From Paenibacillus spongiae (GTDB taxonomy: Bacteria; Bacillota; Bacilli; Paenibacillales; Paenibacillaceae): a DNA stretch of 64,000 nucleotides. Positions 50,824-59,886 of the stretch are shown one piece after another (within the stretch, counting starts at the first letter, position 1; each line of letters begins with the position of its first letter). The notes under the pieces are model-generated. The model saw only the letters and a list, made by a program, of their open reading frames with translations, had not been told where the DNA came from and ran no database searches. The position numbers were made by a program, and so were the translations under genes. The DNA lies in assembly GCF_024734895.1 (NCBI RefSeq), contig NZ_CP091430.1:4420501-4484500 (forward strand). Reading direction: 5' to 3'.

Positions 50824-51999
50824 TTATGCCTTTACAGCGAGAAAATCATCGATAAACCGCAGGTACGATCTCGTTATCGTCTCCAGTTCCCGAATCTCGA
50901 CATACTCCACATCGCCGTGAGCGGTAAGGGCGTCGGGCCCGTGGCATAATACGGGGACTCCAAAGGCTTGACCGAAGATGCCCGCATCCGTAACGATCTT
51001 CTTGCCTACCAGCGGGTATTCGATGTTCCGCTCTGCAACGACGGCCCGGCTCAGAGCATGGAGAGCCTCGCTATTTTTATCGATCCGATAGCCGTCGCGT
51101 ACCTTCTTCATATCCAGCTTGATCTCGACTCCATGCTTGGCCGCGATCCGATCCAATCCTTCTCTCGTTGCCTGAACCACGTCCTCGAACTTCTCCGAAG
51201 GCGCGTAACGTCTGACGCCGGTAATCGAAGCGGTTGCCGGGAACTGATTATAGAATTTGCCGCTTTCGATCGCGCCAATGAAGTAGGAAGCGTATCCGAT
51301 ATCCTCGATCTCCGTCTTCTCCAGCTCCCTGTTCCATTCCTCGAACAGCTGAACGACCTCCGCAGCGATCGTAATCGGATGCGGTGTGCCAACCGGCGCC
51401 TTCAGCTGATGGCAGGTCTCGCCGGCACGCTCGATCGCAATTTCGAACGTTGCCGAGCCCAGCTGGGCGACCGTGCAGTCTGTCGTTGCGCCTTCCATTA
51501 CGATGACCGCGTCCGCTGTCAGCGGCACCCGCTCGACCAGAGCCGTGAGATCTTCTCCTCGGCCACCCGGGCTTTCGTGCAGGCTGTTGGCGATTACCAC
51601 AATATTGCCCGGCAGCTTCGTGTTCGTTTCCTGCAGGCAGCGCAGCACTTCCACCATGCATGCGAGAGAGCCCTTCATGTCGCATGTGCCTCTGCCATAT
51701 ATGCGACCTTCCTTCACCGCCGCATCTTCATGGGCAAGCGGAATGACATCCATATGACCGTTGAAAATAATTGTTTTCCCTGCATTCTTCTCCCCATATA
51801 CCGCAACAAGCGTCGGGTTGTTCGGATAATACTCATAGCGTTCCACTGAGCAGCCGACTTCCTCCAACATCTGTACGTAACGATCGGCAACGTCCTTCGA
51901 GTTTCCGGTAATGCTCTCAATGTTCACAAGCTCCAGCGTGTCTCGGATGAGGCGCTTCGCGTCCACTTTATCCAGGATGGTCTGTAATGACATGATCAT
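50824..51999 (-). CDS. M20-family deacylase (ArgE/DapE-like)
   Basis: About 391 residues. ATG at 51999 follows GGGAGG closely. FNGHMDVIPLAHEDA and GRGTCDMKGSLACMVEVLR supply the first zinc ligands (His, bridging Asp); a VMEGATTDCTV segment holds the third acidic ligand and DALTAHGDVEYVEI the last His. The usual D-E-E-x-G-G is replaced by LHESPGGRGEDL, so one of the Glu-Glu pair is lost. The middle lid domain starts GSATFEIAIERAGETCH. Family members remove N-acyl groups from amino acids or similar amines. As last gene of the operon with an aminotransferase and a sugar-acid dehydratase, it may deacylate an amino-sugar acid. Confidence 0.85.
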   Translation of the reverse strand: MIMSLQTILDKVDAKRLIRDTLELVNIESITGNSKDVADRYVQMLEEVGCSVERYEYYPNNPTLVAVYGEKNAGKTIIFNGHMDVIPLAHEDAAVKEGRIYGRGTCDMKGSLACMVEVLRCLQETNTKLPGNIVVIANSLHESPGGRGEDLTALVERVPLTADAVIVMEGATTDCTVAQLGSATFEIAIERAGETCHQLKAPVGTPHPITIAAEVVQLFEEWNRELEKTEIEDIGYASYFIGAIESGKFYNQFPATASITGVRRYAPSEKFEDVVQATREGLDRIAAKHGVEIKLDMKKVRDGYRIDKNSEALHALSRAVVAERNIEYPLVGKKIVTDAGIFGQAFGVPVLCHGPDALTAHGDVEYVEIRELETITRSYLRFIDDFLAVKA

Positions 52000-52093
52000 T
52001 CGTCCTCCCTCGCCAAAATAAGTTGCATTCCTTGTTCGAAGCAATGAAAACGCATTCGAGAATCAGGTGAATCAGGCTGCGGCGGCCGACCTT

Positions 52094-53827
52094 CTATCCT
52101 CTGCCGACAATCGGCGGAACGAATACGGCATCTTCCTTGCTGCCAGGACGAAGAACATCCAGATCGCAGCCTTCCGGAGCTTGCAGCGTATGGTCGGCGA
52201 ACAGCCTCGGATATCCGCGCTTATGCTGGGGCTTCGGCGGCTGCCAGGCTGCCAGCCGTTCAGCGATTTCGCCATCTTCCAGATCGAGGCGTATCGTTGA
52301 AGCTTCAATATCGAGCTCAATCCAGTCGCCTTCTCTTACGATCGCCAGAGGTCCGCCAACGGCCGCCTCCGGCGCAGCATGTAGAATTACGGCACCGTAG
52401 CTGGTTCCGCTCATGCGCGCATCGCTGATCCTAACCATGTCCCGGACGCCTTGACGAAGCAGCTTCGCCGGAATCGGGATCGAGCCCCACTCGGGCATTC
52501 CCATCGCGACCGGTCCGCAGTGCTTGAGGACCAATACGCTCTCTTCGGTAACTTCTAGATCGTCCGTGTCGATACGCGCCAGCATGTCCTGGTAGCTCTC
52601 GAATACGACGGCTTGACCGCGGTGCTTGAACAGATGAGGCGAGACGGCCGATTTTTTGATGACGGCCCCCTGCGGCGCAAGATTGCCCTTTAAGATCGCC
52701 AATCCGGCGCGGGCCTTGAAAGGGGTCTCCAGCGAGGCGATCACCTCTGCCGATGATTCATATTCGGGCATTTCCCGTCCATAGATTTCGCCAATGGTCT
52801 CTCCCGTACATCCGAGACAATCTTGATCGAGCAGCGGCAGAATATTGTGAATGACGCGGCGCAATCCGCCGGCTTTATGAAAGTCGTCCATACTGTATGA
52901 GCCGGCTGGCTGCAGATTGGCAATCAGCGGAATATTCTGCGTCAGCTCCTCATAGCGTTCGATCGGAATGCGGATTCCGAGTCTGCCGGCAATGGCCGTC
53001 AGATGAATCGCCGCATTGGTGGAGCCGCCCATCGCCGCGAGCAGCTTGATTGCATTGTTGAACGCAGACTCCGTCATCAGGCGCGAAGGCGTAAGATTCT
53101 CCCGGACCATCTCGACGATCCGCATGCCGGTCGCTTCGGCCGCTATTTTGCGCCGGGAATCGGTCGCCGGAATGCTGGATGTGCCCGGGAGCATCATGCC
53201 AAGCATCTCCGAAAGCCCTTTCATCGTCGAAGCCGATCCCATGACCGGACAGCCGCCCAGGCTGCACGATATGGATGTTTCGAGCTCCTTCCAGTCTTCC
53301 TCCGATAGAAGCCCCGCTTTGTAATCATCCGAATACTTCCACAGATCCGTTCCGTAGTTAACCGTCTTGCCGCGGAAGGTGCCCGATTTGCGGTGTCCGG
53401 CGGCAAACTGCAGCGCAGGCAGATCGCAGCTTGCGGCAGCCATGAGCTGGCCGGGCGCGGTCTTGTCGCATTCGCACAGCATCACGATGCCGTCAATCGG
53501 CTGCGAACGGACGCTTTCCTCCAGATCCATCGAGAGCAGGTTCCGGTACAGCAGGTCCGAAGGCTTCATAAAGTCGGACGGCGTCGAAATGGTATGCATC
53601 TCGATCGGATAACCGCCGGCGAGCAATACGCCTCTCTTTACGTATTCAACAAACTCTTTATGGGGATAATTGCAGCTGTTCAAATCACTCCATGCATTGA
53701 ATATGCCGATAATCGGCTTCCCGACGAACGTATCGGGATTATGGCCCATCGCCCGCATAGCCGTACGATGTTGAAAGGTTAATTCGGCGTTCTCGTTCTC
53801 AAACCATTCGCTGCTTCGTAATTTCAT
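52094..53827 (-). CDS. IlvD/Edd-family sugar-acid dehydratase
   Basis: A 577-residue iron-sulfur dehydratase. The three cluster cysteines lie in NAWSDLNSCNYPHKE, GIVMLCECDKTAPGQLMAA and SCSLGGCPVMGSASTM; the last also contains the Mg-binding region. LPGTSSIPATDSRRKIAAEA and AAMGGSTNAAIHLTAIAGRL follow the sugar-acid branch (arabinonate/galactonate/xylonate dehydratases) more than true dihydroxy-acid dehydratase. It should remove water from an aldonate or aminoaldonate to give a 2-keto-3-deoxy acid. It lies in the operon 46 bases downstream of the class III aminotransferase, which makes a valine/isoleucine role unlikely. Confidence 0.88.
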   Translation of the reverse strand: MKLRSSEWFENENAELTFQHRTAMRAMGHNPDTFVGKPIIGIFNAWSDLNSCNYPHKEFVEYVKRGVLLAGGYPIEMHTISTPSDFMKPSDLLYRNLLSMDLEESVRSQPIDGIVMLCECDKTAPGQLMAAASCDLPALQFAAGHRKSGTFRGKTVNYGTDLWKYSDDYKAGLLSEEDWKELETSISCSLGGCPVMGSASTMKGLSEMLGMMLPGTSSIPATDSRRKIAAEATGMRIVEMVRENLTPSRLMTESAFNNAIKLLAAMGGSTNAAIHLTAIAGRLGIRIPIERYEELTQNIPLIANLQPAGSYSMDDFHKAGGLRRVIHNILPLLDQDCLGCTGETIGEIYGREMPEYESSAEVIASLETPFKARAGLAILKGNLAPQGAVIKKSAVSPHLFKHRGQAVVFESYQDMLARIDTDDLEVTEESVLVLKHCGPVAMGMPEWGSIPIPAKLLRQGVRDMVRISDARMSGTSYGAVILHAAPEAAVGGPLAIVREGDWIELDIEASTIRLDLEDGEIAERLAAWQPPKPQHKRGYPRLFADHTLQAPEGCDLDVLRPGSKEDAVFVPPIVGRG

Positions 53828-53873
53828 GATGTTCCCCTTTCGAATTCGATCTGTTCACTGCCCTCGCAATCTT

Positions 53874-55169
53874 TTATTCTGCCAGCATTTCCTTCAATAC
53901 GGACTCAATGACTTCCAGCGTATGATCGATATCCTGCTCCGTGTGGCTGTAGCCGACATGATTCCGTTTCAGGTTCATCGGCATTTTATAAATCCCTCTC
54001 TCGAGGAGCTTCTTCCGGTAACGAACGTAGAAGTCCGCGTCGTTATGCTGGAGATCCGTATAGTTTTGCGGCATGAAATCCATGAAGTACGTCGTCCAGA
54101 CGGATCCGAAACCGGCTACAACCGCCTTCATTCCTAGTCTAGCATGAATCTCCCTTATTCCGCTGCGCATCCGTTCCCCAAGTCGGAATACATGCTCGTG
54201 TACGGGTTCGCGTTCCATCAGATCGATCGTCGCAATCGCAGCGGCCGTACCGACCGCGTGGCCGTTGTACGTACCGGCAAACCACACGTCGCCGCCCGGA
54301 TACGTGTTGAAGCGCTGCATATATTCTTTCTTCCCGGCGACGGCTGCAATCGGATATCCATTCGCCATCGCTTTGCCCATTGTCGTTAAATCAGGCGTTA
54401 CCCCTGCCACCTTCTGGAAGCCGCCGATATCATGCCTGAAGCCGGTAATGACTTCGTCAAATATCAATAAGGCGCCGTAGGCTTCGCATAGATCCTTCAA
54501 CCCCTGCAAAAACCCGTCCTGCGGTAAAATGCAGCCAATATTGTGCGGAATCGGCTCTACAATCAGCGCGGCAACTTGTCCGTCATTCTCCTTGAAGGTC
54601 CGTTCAACATCCTCCAGGTCGTTGTACGTGCAGATGAGCGTATTGTCGATCGCTTCATCCATCATCCCCGCGGAGCCCGGATCCCGCTTCCCGATCATAT
54701 CCCACTTGCTCAGCATATTACGGGCCACATAGTCGTGCCAGCCGTGGTAGCATCCCTGGAATTTGATCAATCTCGTTCGACCGGTAACCGCCCGTGACAA
54801 ACGGATGGCATGATAGGTTGCTTCGGAGCCCGAATTACAGAACAGCACCTGCTCCGCAGACGGAACGTTGCGGCAGATCATCCGGGCCAGTTCAATTTCC
54901 AGATCAGTCGTGCCGACGCCATACAAATCGGTCCTTTGAATCGCCTCGATCACTTTGCCGTTCACATACGGATGGTTATGTCCAAGAATATAAGGACCGA
55001 ACGCCGCCTGATAATCCAAATATTTATTGCCGTCCGCATCATAAATGTATGCGCCTTCAGCTTTCGTAAAGATAAGGTGGGGATCGACGTTGCGAATCGA
55101 TGTATGCACACCGCCGGGAGTATACAGATTGGCTTCCTCATAAAGCTCTTGGCTGCGTTTTGTTTCCAC
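53874..55169 (-). CDS. Class III PLP aminotransferase (GSA-aminomutase-like)
   Basis: About 431 residues. The true start is GTG 55169, because AGGAGG (seven bases upstream) lies inside the longer frame. SQELYEEANLYTPGGVHTSI and DADGNKYLDYQAAFGPYILG open the domain; VLFCNSGSEATYHAIRLSRA (PLP phosphate), FQGCYHGWHDYVA, LLIFDEVITGFRHDIGGFQK (Asp), DLTTMGKAMANGYPIAAVAG (catalytic Lys) and FAGTYNGHAVGTAAAIATID complete it. It is closest to glutamate-1-semialdehyde-aminomutase-like catabolic aminotransferases. It heads an operon with the dehydratase and M20 deacylase, so its substrate is probably a terminal or sugar amine. Confidence 0.9.
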   Translation of the reverse strand: METKRSQELYEEANLYTPGGVHTSIRNVDPHLIFTKAEGAYIYDADGNKYLDYQAAFGPYILGHNHPYVNGKVIEAIQRTDLYGVGTTDLEIELARMICRNVPSAEQVLFCNSGSEATYHAIRLSRAVTGRTRLIKFQGCYHGWHDYVARNMLSKWDMIGKRDPGSAGMMDEAIDNTLICTYNDLEDVERTFKENDGQVAALIVEPIPHNIGCILPQDGFLQGLKDLCEAYGALLIFDEVITGFRHDIGGFQKVAGVTPDLTTMGKAMANGYPIAAVAGKKEYMQRFNTYPGGDVWFAGTYNGHAVGTAAAIATIDLMEREPVHEHVFRLGERMRSGIREIHARLGMKAVVAGFGSVWTTYFMDFMPQNYTDLQHNDADFYVRYRKKLLERGIYKMPMNLKRNHVGYSHTEQDIDHTLEVIESVLKEMLAE

Positions 55170-55274
55170 TGGACATCCTCCTAATTTCACACCGCTTATA
55201 TTTTTTTAAACAGCGTTTATAGTACGTAATAATGCTATTCTACCAGCATGACGAAATTTCCTCTACCCCCAAAA

Positions 55275-55315
55275 TTAAAAAAAGCAGAAAAGACCTTCGA
55301 TTAGGCCCGTTCTGC
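55275..55315 (-). terminator. Terminator after the NagB-like gene
   Basis: In minus-strand sense GCAGAAcGGGCCT...AAGGTCTTTTCTGC, followed by T7, separates the PIG-L/NagB-like unit from the aminotransferase operon. Confidence 0.7.
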
Positions 55316-55349
55316 CGCTTGTTTGCTGACATAAATGCTGTTCAAAAGG

Positions 55350-56300
55350 TTAATTGCAATCTGCTTCCAGCGGTCCCGCCAGCTCCTTGAGGAAGAACAG
55401 TTTGCCTGGAAGCGTAGGCATGTAGGTAGAAGGAATCCAGATGTCGGGACCGTAGCGAAGCGTCGTCCACAACGACATTCCCTGCCACTGCATTCCTCTT
55501 CCCAATGCACCGTCGCATCCCCCGATAATACGGTCGGATTGCAGGAACAACGCCGGCCCAATCGTATTCGCGGTGCATGGGACAAGCGTGGTCCGGCTCT
55601 TGAAGCTTGTTATCGCATTCTGCTCGATCGTAAGCGGATGAAGCTTGGCGCCGATCCGGTAAGCCTGCGCCTTCCACTGCTCTTCGGTTTCGTACTCCGC
55701 TGCGAAGTGCGGCTCCCAGAAGGCGATATGGCACATCCGTCCGATCCCGAAGATCGTAACTAACTTGGCGCCTTCCGATTTGAGCTTGGCAATCTTGTCC
55801 GCATATGTCGGTAAATTCGTCTTCGTGGCAAAATTACGCTGCTCTGCCGGTACCGTCAGCTCGCCCAGCGGACCATAGAATGCGCTTAGCATGGCGTTCT
55901 GGAAGGCGCCGGGATTCGTCGGTTCCAGCGTATTGCCCTCCTGATCGCTCCATTCATCCATGTTATAGCCATGCACATGGCTGCATGAAACGTTCCACGC
56001 CTTCAGGAAATAGACGGCCCACTTGTACATGCCCATCGGTCCGACGGGAAGAATAAGCGCCAGCTGGCGGCCTTCATCTGCGGATCGTTTAATTTCCAGC
56101 GCAATTTCGTGGCCCAGCATCATATCGAAATCATGAATCTGTTCACAAACTACCGGTTCGAAGTCGGGATGCCAGAATGATTGGCGCTCTATAATCGCTT
56201 CAGGGGGATGGCTGCAGCACTGATCGATCTTTTCCAAGTCCCAGCCTGCCGGGAAGAAGGTATCGAGCAGCGAACCATGCTTCGTGCTTAGAAAGTCCAT
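55350..56300 (-). CDS. NagB-superfamily protein with altered active-site motif
   Basis: A 316-residue protein related to glucosamine-6-phosphate deaminase. [20 protein letters not shown] replaces the phosphate-binding PTG-S/T-P loop, [15 protein letters not shown] matches the N-[LM]-D-E-Y motif (Asp of proton transfer), and [20 protein letters not shown] matches G-[VI]-G-x-D-G-H-I-A-F-N-E-P: His and Glu remain, but the catalytic Asp is Met and Asn is Trp. The sequence is 50-60 residues longer than NagB. It may bind an unphosphorylated sugar or catalyse a different isomerisation. It is next to a PIG-L deacetylase, the NagA-like partner, at a 40-base gap. Confidence 0.75.
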   Translation of the reverse strand: MDFLSTKHGSLLDTFFPAGWDLEKIDQCCSHPPEAIIERQSFWHPDFEPVVCEQIHDFDMMLGHEIALEIKRSADEGRQLALILPVGPMGMYKWAVYFLKAWNVSCSHVHGYNMDEWSDQEGNTLEPTNPGAFQNAMLSAFYGPLGELTVPAEQRNFATKTNLPTYADKIAKLKSEGAKLVTIFGIGRMCHIAFWEPHFAAEYETEEQWKAQAYRIGAKLHPLTIEQNAITSFKSRTTLVPCTANTIGPALFLQSDRIIGGCDGALGRGMQWQGMSLWTTLRYGPDIWIPSTYMPTLPGKLFFLKELAGPLEADCN

Positions 56301-56340
56301 GCGATCACTCCTAACATAAATGGTGGTAATTTTATGCTGC

Positions 56341-57054
56341 CTACGGAAGCAGCCGCTGCGTCGTCATGCGCGGCCATGCCTGGCAGCGCCTGAAGCCTTC
56401 CGCATAGGTTACGCCGGATTGAATACCGCGGAACCTGGAGCAGCTTTGCACGAATTCAAGAAAATCAATGCCGTCATGCTCCTTCAACCAGGCAAGCTGA
56501 CTTTGGTGGCAGTTGTTCATCTGAAGCTTAATGTCGATCATATCGGTAATATCCACATATTCTTCCGGTACGAAATTGACCCCTGCCAAGGTGTCCATAT
56601 AGTAGATGGGCACAATTCGTCCGTAAGCTGGCACATCGGGCAGCATGTGCGGGACGGTAGCCGAGAAGCTGGCATCGTACACCGCCTTGCTCACCTCTTG
56701 ATGATCCTTCATGTAATCTTCCGGATTGTGCGTAATGATATAATCCGGTTTGACCTCGCGGACAAGGCGGATCAGATCATGGACCATCTCTTCATTCTCC
56801 GACTTGACCTGCAGGTCCGGCACATGGAGCGAATGAACCTCCGCACCGATCAGCCGGCCTGCATCCTTCGCTTCCTGTGCGCGTATGACGCGCAGCTCTT
56901 CCGGCTGAATCACCACATGACCCTTGTTTCCATTGGCGACATGGCACATCGTTACACGGTGACCCAGACTGCTCAGCTTCGCCAATGTTCCGCCACAGCC
57001 GATCTCCAGATCGTCCGGATGACAGCCCACGGCCAGAATGCTCATTTTTGCCAT
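56341..57054 (-). CDS. PIG-L family N-deacetylase
   Basis: About 237 residues from ATG 57054; GGAG lies ten bases upstream and the longer frame is unsupported. [20 protein letters not shown] carries the metal-binding H-P-D-D with Asp, [10 protein letters not shown] follows, and [20 protein letters not shown] supplies the third ligand (H-x-x-H-type). The fold hydrolyses N-acetyl from sugars such as GlcNAc-inositol, diacetylchitobiose or GlcNAc-malate (BshB). Here it lies upstream of a NagB-like gene and not of bsh genes, so a catabolic amino-sugar deacetylase is the likelier reading. First gene of its unit, divergent from an AraC regulator. Confidence 0.88.
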   Translation of the reverse strand: MAKMSILAVGCHPDDLEIGCGGTLAKLSSLGHRVTMCHVANGNKGHVVIQPEELRVIRAQEAKDAGRLIGAEVHSLHVPDLQVKSENEEMVHDLIRLVREVKPDYIITHNPEDYMKDHQEVSKAVYDASFSATVPHMLPDVPAYGRIVPIYYMDTLAGVNFVPEEYVDITDMIDIKLQMNNCHQSQLAWLKEHDGIDFLEFVQSCSRFRGIQSGVTYAEGFRRCQAWPRMTTQRLLP

Positions 57055-57224
57055 GCTTTCTATACTCCTCTCCTCAGCCGACCCTGTTTTTGAACGCCTG
57101 TCTGCTTCCATTAGGTGTATTCACGTTCATCATAACGTCTTTAAGCCGCTAAATATTTATCAAAATGAGCAGAATATGTATCTAATCTGCCGCTCTTCTT
57201 ATTCTCACTGCCGGGAAGAAACGT

Positions 57225-57230
57225 TATAAT
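57225..57230 (+). promoter_or_regulatory. Probable -10 of the AraC regulator gene
   Basis: TATAAT lies nine bases before the longest-frame ATG (57239), which would make that start leaderless. This supports the downstream start at 57299. The -35 (TTCTCA, 17 bases upstream) is weak. Confidence 0.5.
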
Positions 57231-57298
57231 AGGGACAAATGATCCAAGATCGAATGAACGAATCCTTCGTCTATTCGATCAAGCCGGGAGTCGAAGAA

Positions 57299-58183
57299 AT
57301 GAAATTCGTCCAAACGGAGCTAAACGAGATTATTAGTATCCAAAACCTCATTTCTTTGCATGATTTCGAATTTTCAAAGGACTTTTCTTTTCAAGGGGAG
57401 CGGCATGATTTCTGGGAGTTTCTGTACGTGGATAAAGGCGAGGTCGAGGTGTTCGCCGGTGAGGATGGGTACAAGCTGAAGCAGGGCGAGGCGATCTTTC
57501 ACAAGCCGAACGAGTTCCATGGCGTACGGGCGAACCGGAGAACCGCTCCGAACGTTATCGTCGTCAGCTTCGTATGCACGTCGGCTGCGATGGTTTTTTT
57601 CCATGACAAAATATTCAGCCTCGATACACGTCAGCGGGAAATGCTGGCGCAAGTGTTGAAGAACGGTTACTTGGCCTTCCAGCCTCCATTCGACGATCCG
57701 CACGAACATACGTTAGTCAAGCGCTCGAATGCTCCCGCCGGAACCGAGCAATTAATCAAAATCTATCTGGAGCTGCTTCTGGTAAGTCTATTGCAGAGCG
57801 GCGATGCCAAGCAGCGGGAACAGCCGCTCTCCTTCGCCACCAAGGAGCGCAGCGAGCTGGAGCTGTTTAAGATGATGACGCATTATATGGAACAACATGT
57901 GGATGATCCGATTACGCTCGACCATATTTGCAAGCGATTTAATCTCAGCAGGAGCTATGCGGTTACGCTGTTCCGGGAACGGGCAGGCCAAAGCATCATG
58001 AAATATTTCAAATCGCTCAAGATCGCCAAGGCCAAGAGGATGATCCGCGAAGAGCAGCATAACTTCTCCCAGATCGCCTTCATGTTAAATTACAGCAACA
58101 TTCACAATTTCTCCCGGCATTTCAAATCGGTCACGGACATGTCCCCTTCGGAGTATGCCAGATCGGTCAAAGCGAAGCTGTAA
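57299..58183 (+). CDS. AraC-family regulator with cupin sensor domain
   Basis: About 294 residues from ATG 57299, eight bases after GGGAG. The N-terminal half is a cupin (HDFWEFLYVDKGEVEVFAG, QGEAIFHKPNEFHGVRANRR), the ligand-binding type found in sugar regulators. The C-terminal 100 residues hold both helix-turn-helices (DPITLDHICKRFNLSRSYAV, TLFRERAGQSIMKYF, and IAFMLNYSNIHNFSRHFKSV). It is divergent from the PIG-L/NagB-like genes and probably activates them on binding their sugar. Its stop is followed by a strong terminator. Confidence 0.9.
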   Translation: MKFVQTELNEIISIQNLISLHDFEFSKDFSFQGERHDFWEFLYVDKGEVEVFAGEDGYKLKQGEAIFHKPNEFHGVRANRRTAPNVIVVSFVCTSAAMVFFHDKIFSLDTRQREMLAQVLKNGYLAFQPPFDDPHEHTLVKRSNAPAGTEQLIKIYLELLLVSLLQSGDAKQREQPLSFATKERSELELFKMMTHYMEQHVDDPITLDHICKRFNLSRSYAVTLFRERAGQSIMKYFKSLKIAKAKRMIREEQHNFSQIAFMLNYSNIHNFSRHFKSVTDMSPSEYARSVKAKL

Positions 58184-58255
58184 GAAGAAGAAACCGATTT
58201 CGCCGTCTTCTGCAGCGAAAGCGCACAACCTAGTCTTTCAGATCTTGCGAAAAAA

Positions 58256-58302
58256 CCCCGATCAGACGAAGCTGCACGGGATGCTTCTTCGTCTGATCGG
58301 GG
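58256..58302. terminator. Long terminator hairpin between AraC and SRPBCC genes
   Basis: A perfect 16-base-pair stem, CCCCGATCAGACGAAG with CTTCGTCTGATCGGGG, encloses a 15-base loop. A second partial copy, GATCGGGGCT, follows at 58307 and could compete for pairing. A5 precedes the stem, giving a T tract on the minus strand. Confidence 0.8.
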
Positions 58303-58336
58303 CTTTGATCGGGGCTCTGAACAGTGCTACGCCAGC

Positions 58337-58789
58337 TTACCAGCCTAGATCCAGCGTCTTTCCGGTTTCCGCAAAGGTCTTAATATTCGAAAGGATCATC
58401 GGCCAAGACTTCTTCGTATTCTCGTATGATGGATGATCATCCGGCCAAAGATCGTTCACCAGCGTCAGCTTCGTGCACGCGCCGACGGGCTCGAGCTCCA
58501 TCGTGACACGCGTCTCCAGCTCCTCATGATTCTCGCGGTAGGACGGGCCGGCATGCTCCGTATAGCTCATCACCCGGCTAGGTTCGAAAGCTAATATTTT
58601 GCCATATACATGAACGGTCTCATCGCCATCATTGCCAGGTCCAACATAAGCATAATCATCGCCTACCTGGAACGTCGAGCGAATCGTGCATCCGAACATC
58701 GTTTGCTTGACGGCTTCGTCGGCGATCAGGACTTGCCATACCTCTTCAGGCTTCGCGCCAACATAGATTTCATAAGTAAGATCCATCAT
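58337..58789 (-). CDS. SRPBCC (AHSA1-type) domain protein
   Basis: A 150-residue START-like helix-grip protein. GGAGG lies four bases before ATG-ATG. LTYEIYVGAKPEEVWQVLI, STFQVGDDYAYVGPGNDG, KILAFEPSRVMSYTEHAG and LTLVNDLWPDDHPSYENTKK are the AHSA1 blocks. These proteins bind hydrophobic ligands or act as Hsp90 activators in eukaryotes; in bacteria they are often paired with ArsR genes, which is not the case here. The neighbour in divergent orientation is an AraC regulator. Confidence 0.85.
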   Translation of the reverse strand: MMDLTYEIYVGAKPEEVWQVLIADEAVKQTMFGCTIRSTFQVGDDYAYVGPGNDGDETVHVYGKILAFEPSRVMSYTEHAGPSYRENHEELETRVTMELEPVGACTKLTLVNDLWPDDHPSYENTKKSWPMILSNIKTFAETGKTLDLGW

Positions 58790-58927
58790 TCTACCTCCAC
58801 AGATTCATGTTCATCATGCCAATCGAATTCTCGATCGCTGCCCTAATACTACTTGACAAGGACGGGCATGTATTGTAAAAATGCGACAAAGATGATTTCC
58901 AGTTGAAACTGCATGGGAGGACAACGG

Positions 58928-59740
58928 ATGAATCCAACTAACAACGCACACCGGAAAGGAATTCTGCATCCCGGCATAGGCGATACGAAGTTTTCTTTGG
59001 ACCGGTTTCCGCCTTCCATTGAGACAGGCTTCTTTATCCAGAACTATTGGATTATCCAATGGGATTTGCGAGGTCAGGCGCCTTACCGCCAAACCGTTAT
59101 CTCCCACCCGAATGTCAATATGGTCATTGAGAAAGACAAAACACGCATATACGGGATATCAAGCGCCACTTACAGCCAGCTTCTTCAGGATCAGGGCTGG
59201 GTGGTAGGGATCAAGTTCAAACCCGGCGGGTTCTATCCGTTCTGGAGCGCTCCGGTATCCCGGCTGACCAACAAGTCTATCGATGTCGAGGACGTATTCG
59301 ACGTGAACGGCTTATCGCTAAGTGACGATATCTTACAAAGTCAGGACGATATCGGGCTTGCTGCTCAGCGGATAGACTCGTTTTTTAGAGAGCGGCTGCC
59401 CCAGCAGGATTCGAATGTCGAATATATTTGCGAGCTCGTCTATCGGATCCGTGACGACCGGTCGATACGCCAGGTCAACGATGCCGTTCGCATAAGCGGA
59501 CTTCATCAACGCACCTTGCAGCGCTTGTTCGACCGTTACGTCGGGGCAAGCCCCAAGTGGGTCATACTGCGCTACCGGTTACACGAAGCCGTAGAGCGTA
59601 TGAGCCAGGCAGGCAGCCAGGACTGGACGGGACTATCGCATGATCTGGGCTATTACGATCAATCCCATTTCATCCGCGATTTCAAATCGATTATTGGACT
59701 GTCGCCAGAAGAATATTTGCACGCGAATGTCGGACAGTAG
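58928..59740 (+). CDS. AraC-family regulator
   Basis: About 270 residues from ATG 58928, with GGGAGG seven bases upstream. The N-terminal sensor (GFFIQNYWIIQWDLRGQAPY, then PNVNMVIEKDKTRIYGI and VGIKFKPGGFYPFW) matches the DUF6597-type domain of many AraC proteins. The C-terminal DNA-binding part has DAVRISGLHQRTLQRLFDRY and DLGYYDQSHFIRDFKSIIGL. Divergent from the SRPBCC gene; it may control that gene. Ligand unknown. Confidence 0.88.
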   Translation: MNPTNNAHRKGILHPGIGDTKFSLDRFPPSIETGFFIQNYWIIQWDLRGQAPYRQTVISHPNVNMVIEKDKTRIYGISSATYSQLLQDQGWVVGIKFKPGGFYPFWSAPVSRLTNKSIDVEDVFDVNGLSLSDDILQSQDDIGLAAQRIDSFFRERLPQQDSNVEYICELVYRIRDDRSIRQVNDAVRISGLHQRTLQRLFDRYVGASPKWVILRYRLHEAVERMSQAGSQDWTGLSHDLGYYDQSHFIRDFKSIIGLSPEEYLHANVGQ

Positions 59741-59783
59741 CTACAAGCTGCGAAAGACTTCACTGTCCTTATTCCGCAGACGA

Positions 59784-59829
59784 GAAGGCAGCCGCTATCC
59801 GGAGTTCGTCTCCTTGATCGGCTGCCTTC
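59784..59829. terminator. Hairpin between convergent AraC and lapA genes
   Basis: Perfect 11-base-pair arms GAAGGCAGCCG and CGGCTGCCTTC with a 24-base loop. T tracts are weak. Confidence 0.6.
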
Positions 59830-59886
59830 CTGTACATTCATATGTCGAATATGATCCTCGTGTGAGGGAAAATCTTTCCCAGAAGT

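Noticed and set aside
50968..51849. 293-residue plus-strand open frame
   Set aside because: Antisense of the M20 deacylase; Arg/His-rich and without recognisable fold.
52094..53827. Dihydroxy-acid dehydratase of valine/isoleucine synthesis (ilvD)
   Set aside because: The sequence follows the sugar-acid branch and the gene lies in an amino-sugar-like operon, not with ilv genes.
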